64,000 nt of DNA from Carya illinoinensis. Taxonomy: Eukaryota > Streptophyta > Magnoliopsida > Fagales > Juglandaceae. The position numbers were made by a program, and so were the translations under genes. A model generated the notes under the pieces. The model was not told where the DNA came from and ran no database searches. It saw nothing but the letters and a program-made list of their open reading frames with translations. Positions 20,671 through 33,285 of the stretch are shown here, piece by piece. The DNA is taken from assembly GCF_018687715.1 (NCBI RefSeq), contig NC_056765.1, forward strand, positions 10,722,001 to 10,786,000. Direction: 5' to 3'. Every line of letters begins with the position of its first letter. The stretch's first letter is position 1.

Positions 20671-23600
20671 ATGGCGAATACCCTTATTTCATCCCCTTCA
20701 TTCTTCGTCATGCCCCTTCCGTCCCTCTCTGGCCATGGCCTCCACATCCTCCCTCACCGTAGTAGGCTTGCCTCCACCACCAGAGTCAAGCTCAGCTTCC
20801 ATGACATCCCTCCCATCGACTCCTTCCCCTCTACGGTTGCTTTATCCGCTGTAATTACCAAGGCCGAAGGCCTGCTCTACACCCTCGCTGACGCCGTGGT
20901 CGTAGCAGACCCATCCGCCTCCAGCTCAGCCGACGCCGCCGTACAGAAAAATAACGGTTGGTTCGGTTTCATCTCTGACGCCATGGAAGTCGTTCTGAAG
21001 GCAAGTATATATGAATAGTTTGTGGTTGTTAGTTGTGTAATTTTGCTAGACACGGTGCGCGAAATGATTTGCATTCTGTGATGGTATGATTTTCAAGAGA
21101 CTGATAATTATGTTTTGAATCATTTGTTTGATTATTTCAGGTATTGAAAGATGGTCTTAGCGCTGTGCATGTGCCGTATGCGTATGGATTTGCCATTATA
21201 TTGCTTACGGTTATTGTTAAAGTGGCAACATTTCCTCTGACAAAGCAACAGGTGAGTCTGTTGCTGTGAAAGCGTCAAATTTCAGTGTGCCCTTGATGAT
21301 ATTACGTGCTGGGCTCCATTGTCTTGGTATTAGTAGGTGGGTAATATTAGAACTAAATGTAGGTTGAATCAACGCTAGCTATGCAAAATCTTCAGCCAAA
21401 GATTAAAGCCATTCAACAGAGATATGCTGGTAATCAGGTGAGACACATTCATGTTTACATGGGATCGCGTCAAACCCTCAGTTTGAGCAAAAGATTCCAT
21501 CTTTATAAATTCTTTTTTGGCTCCCAAATAGTAAGTATGGTTCTTTCTGATACTCTGTGCCTTTTTTCTCTTTTAAGGAAAGAATACAACTTGAGACATC
21601 GAGGCTATATAAGCAAGCAGGGGTTAATCCCTTGGCAGGTATTCTTTTCATAATCTCTTGACGTTGCATTAAATAGTCATATCCAGTCCGTTGGTAGTTA
21701 TCCTATTTATATGTTCACCTGGCCATTGGTCTTTGACGCGAGTTATAGCAGTGGATTCATTTTTTTCTCTCTTTAGGTTAACAAAACTTCACAATTTTGT
21801 TGTTTTCCCGAACAACATATTTGTCCTGTCTTCTATTTTCTATAGCCGTATATTGCAATTACCAGTACCTTTCGATGAACTGTTTACAAGTCTTTTTGTC
21901 TCTGTTTTTATTTCGAGGTATTGCTGTTGTCATCTTCCCCTTCTCAAATCTATTTCATCTTCTCAATGCGATACCTTAGGGTGCTGATCGGCCGATGCAT
22001 ATTAACCTCATCTTATTCATTTTCCTGCAAAGGTTGTTTCCCCACTTTAGCTACTATACCAGTCTGGATAGGGCTATATCAAGCCCTTTCAAATGTGGCG
22101 AATGAGGTAATTAAGAAGTTAATATCCCATTATCTGTTCAGTGATGTTACTGGACATAATTTTTTTTTTTTATATCTTCACAAAATATTGTCCATTGCTA
22201 ATGTTTGTGAAAAATCTATTCAAAGGGACTGTTGACAGAAGGTTTCTTTTGGATTCCTTCTTTGGCCGGCCCTACTACAATTGCTGCTCGACAAAGTGGA
22301 TCTGGCGTTTCTTGGCTTTTTCCATTTGTGGTAATGACACTTCTCTTCCACATGGCTCCTGGAGCAAACAATTTTCTTCCTACATCAAATATTAAATTAA
22401 ACCACTTCATTTTCATGGAACTTTTAAGTTATCTACCGACCATTGAGGTATTAGCTTGAGCTCTCAATTTGGAGAACAGGAAGTGATGGAGAGAATCTTT
22501 GTCAGTGGATAGGATGTGTTTGGTATTGTGTCTCACACTGTTCTGTCTTCCCAGTCATCCTTAAGGTCCTCTATAGTGCGTCTTGACCAATATTTGGCAT
22601 CTAAAAGAAGGGATACAGGTCATTTCTGAAGTTTGGAAGGCTAAGTTTGCGTGGAAGTTTGATTTGTCTGCCTATTAATTGTCTATGGTCTTTAGTTAGG
22701 TAGATGCCTGTCATGGGTTGTAAGCATGTCCTAAACCTTTAGATCCATTTCAAGCAGGTTGGGGATACATCCTTCGGTTCAATGGTTGTATTTTCTACTC
22801 ACATGGCCACGAATGGTCAAGTTTTTCGCTCTAGTTTATGTTTTTGATGTGGCTTTTACAATATATAATTTTTCATGCAGGATGGCCATCCACCTTTGGG
22901 CTGGTATGACACTGCAGCCTACCTTGTTTTACCTGTCCTCCTTGTTGCTTCTCAGTTTTTTTCAATGGAACTTATGAAACCTCCCCAGGTAAAGAATTAG
23001 CATCTTCACTGACTCTTTCATTTCTAAGCATTGTGAATCCCTAAATTGTCTCTCTTTTCGCAGAGTGATGATCCGGCTCAAAAGAACACACTTCTTGTTT
23101 TCAAGTTTCTTCCACTCATGATTGGTTACTTCTCCTTGTCTGTCCCATCGGGATTATCAATTTACTGGTTGGTTTCTCATTGACAAGTTTATTACTCCAC
23201 GTCAGTCCCCTCGGGATTGTCTGCATCTGTATGCTTTAGTTGATAACTGCTTGTATATATATGCAGAGTAGTTCATCTGTCCCGTAAGAATTTAAACTAG
23301 TATAAAACTTTGGGGTTACGAAATCACCTTTATGGTCAAAATGATAATATCTACCCTGTCCAGTAGGGTGTCTGTGTTCTTATTACTTTCAATTGGATAA
23401 TGTGCTAGTCTAAATGTCTGAATCTTCTTTCTAGCATGATTTATATTATCATTAAATGGGTTGTAGATATGTTGCTCAACAGATTCTATGCGGTTATTCT
23501 CATTATGACTAACATGCCAAGAACTGACCATCACAACAGATATTTTGAAATACGAACTTAATCTTAGGGCATTTGACTGATATATTTCCCTTTCTACCCC

Positions 23601-25322
23601 CTTCTTAAGCTTTTATTGAGACATTAAAAACTAGATATTCAGATCAAATGCCTATGTATGTTAATTCGTAAATTTTATCATGTTTTTTAGGTTCACAAAC
23701 AATGTGCTCAGCACTGCCCAACAAGTATGGTTACGCAAATTAGGTGGTGCAAAACCTCTTGTAACTGAGAATGCTAGTGGAATTATTACAGCTGGACGTG
23801 CAAAAAGATCAGCTTCTCAGCCGGTACAGCGTGGCGAGAGTTAAGTTTTTCATGGCAGAATGCATACTAGTCTCATCAGCTTCTTCAAAGCTGTCATACT
23901 GACAAAAAATGGGAATCAACAGGTTTAAGCAGTTAAAGGATGAAGTGGAGAACAAAAAGTTGAACATGGCCCTACCTACGGAAGACGTCCAGAATCTGGC
24001 TTCCACATCTGATTCTGAGGATGATCCAGATGAAGAGACTAAGGACAAGGTGAAAATATCAACTTTTAGTATTTTACTCTGCTTTCAGTTGGAGTATTGT
24101 TGGTGTCATAATATTATGTTTTCCTTTTGTGAATAATTTTTTACCCAAATAAAGAAAGAAGAAAAATGAAGGAGCTTTAAATTCTGTGGCTTTAAACTCT
24201 CACGCACATGGGAGAAGCCTCGCCATCCTCATTGCACTTATGATATCATATTATGACTACACCCTTTTTAACTTACCATATTTTTCTCCTTGAAAGCAAA
24301 AGAGCCAACTATTTAAGTGTTAGGCACATCAGGTTGATTTTAGTGGGTGAATGAATACATTTTATGGGACCAAGGAATGGAAGGTTCAGAATTCTCCTGT
24401 TTATGGCGAATTTAAAATTTTGAAGTGCCGGCAGCAACTGTAGAACTTATTTCTTATATTTGTCCGTACATCTGATTTCTGTGACTGAAAACTGATGATG
24501 TAAAAGGAGCAACAGGAGACACGAAAGTAGGTAATCTTTGGCAGAGTTGAAATAGAATCCATCTGGCAGCATGATCATAAGCTGATTGTCTTGACTTTCT
24601 GGTGACAGTAGGTGGTTCCACTACCTCAAGCTTGTCATTTTAGCCGTTGTTGTGATGTTGACATCGCTGGACCTTAGCTTAACATCAAACAGTTCAGGAA
24701 TACAGTTGTGTTGCATTTGTGTCGGGTGCATGCATCCCCCGGCTGTAGAATGACTCTTAAGGTATTTCATAAAAGGCAGCCCAAAGATCAGAAGAAGGAA
24801 GTTCTATTTGCTAGCCATCCAACCACTCAATAACTGGAAGATAGCATATTGATCAGCATTTTTTTTTTTTCAAGAGACAATGAAGCGAACGGCTGACCAC
24901 TTGTGTTATGTTCATAAATTATAACATGTTTGTTGTGAGTAATTGGAATTAGATGTTAATTTTGGCACAAATGATTGTCTTTAGTGAAAAATCAAAGTGA
25001 TGCGTATCTGAACATAGTCCTTAACAAATGAGGACACTTCTATTAAAAGAGATTTAGCAACCAAATTACTTGAATAGTTGGAACAGAATCTTGACAGCCC
25101 CCAACTGAATAATTATCAGAGTTTGGGATGCCTAGTTTTATCTTATGAACAATATTTTTACCTGATTTTTTTTCTTAGCATTGGATTTTAGAATTAACTT
25201 AAATATTTTGACAGGGTGAGGAGGCTCTTGAAGAAGCATATGCTTCTACCAGTGGCAAAGAGGTACCAAATTACCCACGACCCAGGAGAAGCAAGCGATC
25301 AAAGCGGAAGCGTGCCGTATAA
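20671..25322 (+). CDS. ALB3/OXA1-family thylakoid membrane insertase, ALB4-like, frame disrupted at the exon 9/10 junction
   Basis: Exons: 20671-21000, 21141-21251, 21363-21437, 21578-21638, 22033-22106, 22226-22330, 22881-22988, 23064-23167, 23691-about 23839, 23923-24049, 25215-25322. The product inserts proteins into thylakoid membranes, with cpSRP in the case of ALB3. Residues 1 to about 60 look like a chloroplast transit peptide. The YidC/OXA1 core runs from about 115 to 345, with HVPYAYGFAIILLTVIVK, NPLAGCFPTLATIPVWIGLY and LPLMIGYFSLSVPSGLSIYW. The tail ends RRSKRSKRKRAV, as I recall for ALB4-type proteins, so ALB4 is preferred over ALB3. Intron 1 has a GC donor (AAG|GCAAGT). Exon 10 must supply one base to complete an AGG codon, yet no GT donor leaves exon 9 in that phase; the exon 9 frame runs into TAA at 23842, giving a 373-residue product that keeps the core and loses the tail. 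Confidence 0.88.
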
Positions 25323-26296
25323 AATGAACATACCATAGGTCTGTAGTTTATGTTGAGTTCTGCATATCTCAGCAAATTGTAGCTTGGTTAACATACTGTG
25401 GCCAATTTTGTGTCGGTTCATTTATCTGAAAAATATAATTCAATCTACACATTCATTGTTACTTTAAGCAAGTCTGGCCAGGATTGTTACCCTGTTTTGA
25501 GTAATTAGTTTCCTTGTAAAAATGGGAAGCCCCAAAAGCCATACTGTAAAATGAAGAGACACAGCATTTCAGGCTCTGTACGGCTTGACAGAACATTCTC
25601 ATTCTTGGACAACCCCGTGAAGAAACATTTGTAGTTGATGCTCATGGTGGTTTATTATGTTGTAGAACTTAATTAGAATAATCTTTACCGATAAATGAAA
25701 GAAAAAAAAATTATGGTGATTCTATGGAAATTGCTTGTTCTGCTATTGGCCCGAAGATGTTGAGATGATCATCAGTTCTCTTATTACTCTCTGTTGACTC
25801 CCCCGTGCCTTAGTGTTGGCCCTGGTGTTTTATTGTTTTAGGTAAAATAACTGCTACAGCCTACAAAATACCCTTTGGGTGCATGTAGAAATTTACCTGT
25901 TTTGCAAACAGGGGATCCGCTGATATGGTGAAAAATGTAAGCCTCTTGGACCCTCTCATCTCTTCTGCAATGCATGAAAACCTAAAACATTGTCGTGTAA
26001 AGCAGGTCTATGACTTGGATTCTTGCCTTTTTAGGCTGGATTTCAAATCATATTTTGAAAGATTGTACTGAAGATTCAGTTAATGGAGGTTCTGTGAGAA
26101 ACACTAACAGTCATCGCTCAGTAATAAAGACATTTAGAATACACCCCCAACCATTTCCGTTGTACAATCACAACACCCTAAGGATTAAAGAACAGTTTCT
26201 CCAAAATACATGGATACATCTGACCTTTTTTAGTTATCGAAATATGCTGCAACCCATGGTTTTATACATGTTTGCAGAACAAGTGCACCCATCTGT
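25323..26296. other. ALB4-like 3' UTR and intergenic sequence
   Basis: Noncoding sequence between two convergent genes. The first 300 bases or so are probably the 3' UTR. The small plus-strand ORF at 26010-26321 has no recognisable motif and was not accepted. Confidence 0.5.
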
Positions 26297-26854
26297 TTAT
26301 CTTCTGGACGGCGGGCTGTGATTTCCCATAGGGTTTGGTCCTGATGGAGTCTTGTGAATCTTCTTTTCTTCAACCTGTTTTTGATCATGGAATAAGATCA
26401 AATAGTGCAGATCTGTGGCATTTGCATTAACATGTTCCATATAGATAAATGAGAGGAATAACTGAATTTGGGAGAAAATTGTACTCTTGTACTTACCCAA
26501 TTAGGTAAGGCATCTCCATTGTGCGACCTTGAGCCAGGCGGCTGCTGCCCTTTTCTGAGCCTGAAATGAACTGTGTTAAGCAACACAGAAAAGTCAAGGT
26601 AGATTAGTGCTTGTAAGTACAAAATGTACTGTCTGCTTCCTTGTTTTCCTCTCTATATCAGTGTTATTGAAGTCAAGGAGTTAAGATATCAGTGACATTG
26701 AAACATGCCGAGCAGGGGACAAGACAACGAGGTTTCAGGTTAGTGGCTTACCTGATTCTACAGCTTGGACACTGATACTGAAGTAAGAGTACTGAGAAGC
26801 TGCTGCAAGCAGGAGCAAAGCCAAGAAAACATGGATTAGAGTGAGTCTGCTCAT
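26297..26854 (-). CDS. CLE46-like CLAVATA3/ESR-related signalling peptide precursor
   Basis: Three exons on the minus strand: 26752-26854, 26497-26560 and 26297-26374. Exon 1 encodes a secretory signal peptide (MSRLTLIHVFLALLLLAAAS). Exon 2 encodes a basic spacer (LRKGQQPPGSRSHNGDALPNW). Exon 3 ends with the CLE dodecapeptide HKTPSGPNPMGN and the tail HSPPSRR. The P-S-G-P-N-P core with a leading HK matches CLE46-type peptides rather than the RxVPSGPNPLHN majority. CLE peptides are secreted, trimmed and perceived by CLV1/BAM-type receptor kinases. Exons 2 and 3 join cleanly in frame (TGG|GTAAGT to CAG|GTT). The strong donor after exon 1 (CAG|GTAAGC) leaves the wrong phase for exon 2; a weaker donor (CA|GTAC) about 47 bases earlier would restore the frame. 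A one-base error is also possible. Confidence 0.72.
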
Positions 26855-28725
26855 TTTGATAATGGTTTTGGTGCATGCTACGAGTGGAAGCTTTATTGTG
26901 AATGGGGCTTTGTAGAAGCATGATGAAACCATAACAAAAAAAACTTGAAAAGAAAATTAAAAAAAGAAATGTGGGAATGTTTGTTTAAAAGTGCCTGGGA
27001 ATCCTATGCCAATTGCCATTACAGACTCAGAACCGATAAGATTATGAACTTGAGTTTTTCCTCATTGTGGGTTGACTTCTTCTCAGTTATCATTACGTCC
27101 CCAATAAATTTCCAAGTACTTTGTATCATTTTGTTTTGAGTGCTTGAGCCATGCTGTCGGCATGGTATGTAGGGACCCGCCATTGCAATTTTTTTAATAT
27201 TTCAGCTCATATTGTTCATTGTTTTGGTTTTGTTCTTAATATCTTTCCTGCATAGTCTACACTTAAAACTCATTCAGCTCTCCATAAATGAAGAAAAACT
27301 GATTGAAATATAAATTTCAGATATAAAACTTGTCTTCTGTTGGTAAAAATTCATATTTCCTGTGTGAGAGACAGCTAAGATGTATCACTCTAATTCTCTT
27401 TTTTTCTTTTTTCTTTTTTCTTTTTTTTTTCATTCACCTCCCCTAAAAGAAATTACCGAAAGTGGATGATGCACTTCCCAGTAACTTTTGTGTCATGGTG
27501 ATGAGATAATTACTGAATGCCAAAAGAGAAAGGAAATGTTTTAGGCTAGAGCCAATAGAATAGGCCATCGTGGATGTCGGATTTGAAAACATGATGAAAT
27601 ATTACTAAGCTAAAGTAAAAGGGAAGTAAATGATTAACGATGTCAATGTTATGAAGAGATGGTTACAAGTTTGGCTTGGATTGATTGCTACCAACTAAGA
27701 TTAGATTAATCACCGAACGTCCACATATGAGTTTATAATAATATTTCATCCGAAAAGTATGGCTTTGGCCAAGGGGGACAGATTTTTTAAAAGAAAATTC
27801 TACCATCAAAGAAATCTTTGAAAAGTAAAAACGAAAATGGCTATATGGTTAATAATCATCAAGGGAGAAAGTCACCCATGACATGATTAAGGTTTTTGTA
27901 ATCAATTTATTGATGTAGATGTGTTATGCAAGAGATGGGACTGAGGCTGATGATCTTGGTAATGATCAACAGGAAGAGTGAGACAGCCGAACCACCATGG
28001 ATTTAGTAATTTTACTTGCAAACTTCGACGATCTTCTTTCTTCTTCTAAACTTGCCTTGGCGGCATTGCTTTAGCTAGGCCAACAAACTGGTTTAGCATG
28101 TGCATGGGTCTGTAATAAATTGTATTTTGCATCTTTGAACTTTTAACCCAATCAAATCGAAACATAAATTTTATAAAAATGAACTTATAAATTAACATAA
28201 TTTGATAAGAAATGTTATACTTACTTTATAATAAAAAAAATTTTACAATTTAACATCTCGCATCAAATCATATTAATTTTTAAATTTAAATTTGACATAA
28301 TATACCCAAATTCACACTTTGATGACAGGGAACATACACAATTAAAAGGGAACCAAAAAGAATAACTATCGCTTTTCTATATATTTTCCTTTTGAATGTT
28401 CTTTTGTGCCTTCAACTTTATATACATGCTTTTACAAAGAATAGCTACACATTTTAGACTTGAAGTTAAACAAAACATGATAGATAATAATTTGGGAAAG
28501 ATAAGTAAAGTCTCACACCTAGGAATCATAGGTTTGCCTATTTGGTTGAAGCATGGTATGTAAAAAGTCAGCATTGATAGACTTCAACCTATCCACAAAT
28601 TATACACGAAAAGTCAAAATAATATTATTTTATTACTTAATTGTAAATAAGTTGTTAGATCATGTCTAACTAAATATCAATATAAGTCTAAATTTTAATG
28701 AGAAAAAATTACAACTAGCCAATGA
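26855..28725. other. Intergenic sequence
   Basis: Upstream region of the CLE46-like gene, then AT-rich DNA. A T-rich (CTTTT)n tract lies at about 27400-27430. The section at 28140-28300 resembles AT-rich short repeats seen at 47330-47480 and 60000-60200. No gene was recognised. Confidence 0.45.
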
Positions 28726-28913
28726 TCCAAACATCAACATTTGAGATACAGTAATTTTTGAATACTCTCCAAACTTGGAGAGTTGCTGTTCACATGGTAA
28801 AAGATTATTTTATAAATTATCCAAACATCAACACTTGAAATACAGTAATTCTTGAATACTCTCCAAACTTGGAGAGTTGTTGTTCACATGGTAAAAGATT
28901 ATTTTATAAATTT
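28726..28913. repeat. 94-bp tandem duplication with internal palindrome
   Basis: Two adjacent copies (28726-28819 and 28820-28913) start TCCAAACATCAACA and contain the palindromic CTCCAAACTTGGAGAG and GTTCACATGGTAAAAG. They differ at only a few positions. The unit may be part of a short transposable element. Confidence 0.8.
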
Positions 28914-29088
28914 CCACATTATCCTATTTTCTAATTTTTTTTTTTTTTTATGGAAATATGCTTCATTGCATTCATTCATAAACGAAGTTAGACCTGTGAC
29001 TTATCAATATAGGAGAACCAGACTATAAGTCAACTAACGCAACTGCTTAGGAGCTTCCCTGCCAACAAATTTCTTTGTGACGGACATT

Positions 29089-30219
29089 TAGGGGTGTTCT
29101 TCCGACCCGACTCGACCCGGCTTTTGCAATTCCGATCCGAACCGAATATGCTGCTTCTGAATTGAGCTTCCGCTTTCGATTTTCCGTAAACCGATTTTTC
29201 GAAATAAAATGGAATCCGATTGGATCGGTTATTCCGATCATAATTAGAATAGTAGAAGCCGAAAAGGTAAAGAACTACATCGCTTGTAAAATATTTTTAA
29301 AGAAAAGCAAGAACTTGCAAGGATCATCAAAATATTTTTAAAGAAAAGCAAGAACTTGACAAAGACGGACCATCCAAAGAAAAAAACACGACGTTCAAGG
29401 CAGTGGAAAAGCAAGAACTTCAACCAAACTTGCAGGATCCGGAGAAAGTATTCAAGATTGGAGGGTTTGGTGTCACCAGCTGCCAGAAATTCCTCACTTC
29501 AGGTCTACCCACATGATCTCTAGCGCCTAGATCTCTTGAAACTCGTCAATTTTACAAGTTTCATGAAGGTTTCATTTATTTTCTTGTCGATTTTGAATCT
29601 GATTACAGAAGAAGGCCTCTGAGATAAATTGCTAATACCCATCGACCATATATAACAGTACCAATATTACCTAAAAAATTATTATAGTTATTCCATCAAA
29701 ACAATCGACAATTGAGAAATGAAAATAACAGATCAAAACTTGCATACGAAGAACAAGAACTGATTAATGGAAGCTCTCTCTCTCAGTCTTGAGTTCCCCC
29801 TTCTTCCTTCAGATTAGATATATAGAAAAAGGTGAGACCGAGAGAAACAAATCCTTAGAGCTGCGGTCTGCGAGAGAGAAGAATCTGTGAGCTGAAGCCT
29901 GTGAGATAGAGAAACTTAATCAAGTGAGTTGTGACGGGCCGATGGCGAGGGTGAGGTCAGAGAGAAGTGTTTGCGAGCCGTGAGGGATGGTGGGAGAGGT
30001 CAGAGACTCCGATAGAAAAGATAAAAAGACATCGCTCCAGGGGGCAGTGGGTGATTTATTATTCAGTAATCGGTTATTAACCGATTCGAACCGAAAAAAT
30101 CAGGAACAAAGCGGAAGTCTTCCGTTTCCGTTCTTTCTCAATACGGGTCGGCTAAATCAGGTCGGTCATATCGGAAATTTCGGTCCGGATCTACTTACCG
30201 GTTAAAATGAACAGTCCTA
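29089..30219. mobile_element. Non-autonomous hAT element (1131 bp)
   Basis: Terminal inverted repeats TAGGGGTGTTC (29089-29099) and GAACAGTCCTA (30209-30219) match at 9 of 11 positions. A perfect 8-bp target duplication CGGACATT lies at 29081-29088 and 30220-30227. The subterminal regions are rich in CCGACCCGA and ACGGGTCGG blocks. There is no transposase. It sits inside the non-LTR element. Confidence 0.88.
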
Positions 30220-31124
30220 CGGACATTGTCTAAACTTTTACACCTTCTCTCCTGATAGCAGTCAACAGAGAAGGTGCTCTGTCAAACCAGAGCTAAAATA
30301 ACTTTTCTTCCGAAGAAGAGAGGTACACTACGCTCCATCCTCCCTAGGAGGAGGAGTACAACCACACTCTCTTCTCCCAAGGAGGAAGAGTACTAACACC
30401 TACCTTCCTCCAAAAGAGGAGTAGGACAAACTGTGAAGCCCCCAAATTTTCGTTTGGGATTAGACAGACATTTAAAGCGTCGAGACATGCAACACAAGGT
30501 TACCTGCCCCCGTTCATGACATATAAGATGCAATATTCCTAACATGCATCTAACATTATGCAATATTCGCAGCGGATAAATTTTTCTTTAGCAATACTAT
30601 GCACCAAATTGAAAATATCTCAAATGCTTAAAACATACTTCATATATAAAGATCCATTGAACAACTAAGATCATAACACTAGTCCAAAATACTTATGATC
30701 CAAAAAATAGTGGAGATGCAACTTCATCGTACAAGTAGTAATTTACGTTAACTACTATATTAACATTGACGTCGCATCGTCGCTCAGTCAATTGTGTCTA
30801 GTTGGTCAGCTCTTGATTCTCCTTTAGGTCCTGTAACAAGATCTACCATTCAGGGAGAATGGTAGTTGGGACTACCAAAGTGAGATTTGATTACAAATCT
30901 CAGTAAGTTAATAAAAAACTTCCACACAAGCTAATGATGCATGGATGACAATAAAAGCATGAATGCTTAATCAAATTCATAAGTAATTAAAGCATAACTT
31001 GACATACAACATAGCATAACTGACATAATTTAAATTGAAACGTGAACTAAACTTGACTTGACATGAATTTGATCTGAAACTTGACTTATCATGAACGTGT
31101 TCTGAAACTTGACTTAACATGAAA

Positions 31125-31390
31125 AATACATACTCCACAGTTGTTGTGGCCTCATGCATTTTACACATCACAATGCAGTTAAATACATACTCCACAGTTG
31201 TTGTGGCCCCATGTATTCTACGTGTAAATACATACTCCACAGTTGTTGTGGCCCCATGTATTCTACAGGTCACAACGCAGTTAAATACATACTCCACAGT
31301 TGTTGTGGCCCCATGTATTATACGGAAACTTATTATTTAATTGCTTAAATACATACTCCACAGTTGTTGTGGCCCCATGTATTCTACGTG
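31125..31390. repeat. Five-copy minisatellite within the LTR
   Basis: The core AAATACATACTCCACAGTTG followed by TTGTGGCCCCATGTATT recurs five times at intervals of about 45-64 bp, with starts near 31125, 31181, 31226, 31283 and 31347. The cores are nearly identical while the spacers vary. The short ORFs here are translations of the repeat. Confidence 0.9.
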
Positions 31391-33004
31391 TCACAATTGC
31401 TGTGTCTCACGTAGTGTATGCGTCACAATTACTATGACCCCATACATAAGTAATAAAGATGAAACGTAAATAAAATACGAAAGGACTGAAGCCCTGACGT
31501 AACATAACGTGACTTGAACAAAACTTGAAATATATGACCAACTTGAGATAGAAACATTTCGTAACATATAATAGACAACATATTTAACATGACATATTTG
31601 CAACAGTGAATATTACATGACTTGACATACATGTAATAGATGGCATACTTAGCATGACGTACTTGTAATGTACAGCAATACATGATAGAATATATTATGT
31701 AACAGATAAAAACTGATGACGGAATAAATTCTGTATAACAGACAATTACATGATAACTTGGCATGGCATGACATATATGATAACACACATACATACACTA
31801 TAGTTCCTTTACTTAGCACATACACAGTAGACTGCTAGTAAGTTAAAAGCTAACTTACCTCGATCTCTGCATTTCTTATAAAACCTCAAGCGCGATCACG
31901 AGGAACTGTAATTAGTGATTCTAAAAGTTAGTATTAAATCAGTAATAATTTAAAATATGGAAAATACTAACTTAAAAAGTAAAATTTTCATTTTACTCTC
32001 TACATGTAGGAAAATGACCGTTTTACCCATAACTTAAGGATTTTGCATACTAACTCCAAAAGTCACCAAAATTTACATGCCTCATGTAAATTTTATTCTC
32101 AACTCAAATATCAATTTAGAAAAATTTAAAACTAATCACAACTATAAAACTCCATAGGGCCGAAATTCTCATATGTTAATTCTATTGATTTTTGTTTCTA
32201 ACTTGTGTTGATTAACCTTTTGATCTATGACTTATAAAGATGTGATCTTCAAACCAAACCATCACATGGTTTAAAAAGATGTCCTAAAATATATATAAGT
32301 TTCTAATTCAAGATCACATGGTTAAACATTAACCAAAACATAAATTGAGCCAATAACATTCACACTTTGGCCTATCCGAATGTCTCTTTGCATAAAATTT
32401 CATATCTTTGAAACTAACATCAAATATCTTCAAAATAATAATATAACATGTATATAAGATGCTTATGATCCTCCAATAAAATTATCAAAGTCATTGAAAT
32501 AGGTTTAGACCACCAAAGAGTTAAACTTTCTCAAAACAGAAACTGTTTTTCCTCTTCCAGTTTCTAAGTTTCTAAATCTAAGAAAATCTTTCATCAAAAC
32601 CTTTAATCATGCAAAAATCCTCAACTAATAATCATATACACATGTTAACAATACTCCATAAAAATTTCGGACCAATATCTATTCATTAGCTTGGTCAAAA
32701 ACTCCAAACTATAACATATTCTCCAGTTTATCTCCTAGAATGAACTTTCTATAGTTTATACAATATTTGACTAACCAAATGATCTTCAAATGGGATAAAT
32801 AAGATATCCACATAAACTAGACTAAAAAAGGAACAACTTATATGAAGAAAACTTTATGATAAAATACTTACAAAAGTTTCGAAATTTGTGTGCAAAAGAA
32901 CTTCTAAAAGTTGTCCGAGAGAGAGTGTTTGGTATTCTTTTAATGGAAAGTGTAAATGAAGATAATTTCGTGTGAGATACTTATGAATGAGATATGGAAG
33001 AAAT

Positions 33005-33285
33005 AAGGTTGGAGTGAGAGTTGAGTGTAGGTCTCTCTTACCCGAAGTGAGAGTTAAGTGTAAGTCTCTCCTACCCGGAGTGAGAGTTAAGTGTAGGACT
33101 CTCTTACCCAATAATATTTACAAAAATCAACTCAAGATATTTTTACCTAATAATATCCACAAAATTAGCTTAAAATATTTTTATCTAATAATATCCACAA
33201 AATTAGTTTAAAATATTTTTATCCAATAATATCCACAAAAATTAGCTCAAGATATTTTTATCTAATAATATCTACAGTTTTGAAC
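33005..33285. repeat. Two adjacent minisatellites at the LTR end
   Basis: The first array has three copies of a roughly 34-bp unit with AGTGAGAGTTAAGTGTA and CTCTCTTACCC (about 33010-33110). The second has about four copies of a roughly 41-bp unit containing CTAATAATATCCACAAAATT (about 33112-33285). Confidence 0.8.

Noticed and set aside
31119..31348. Plus-strand ORFs with repeated NTYSTVVVAPC peptides
   Set aside because: They are the five-copy minisatellite read in frame, within an LTR.
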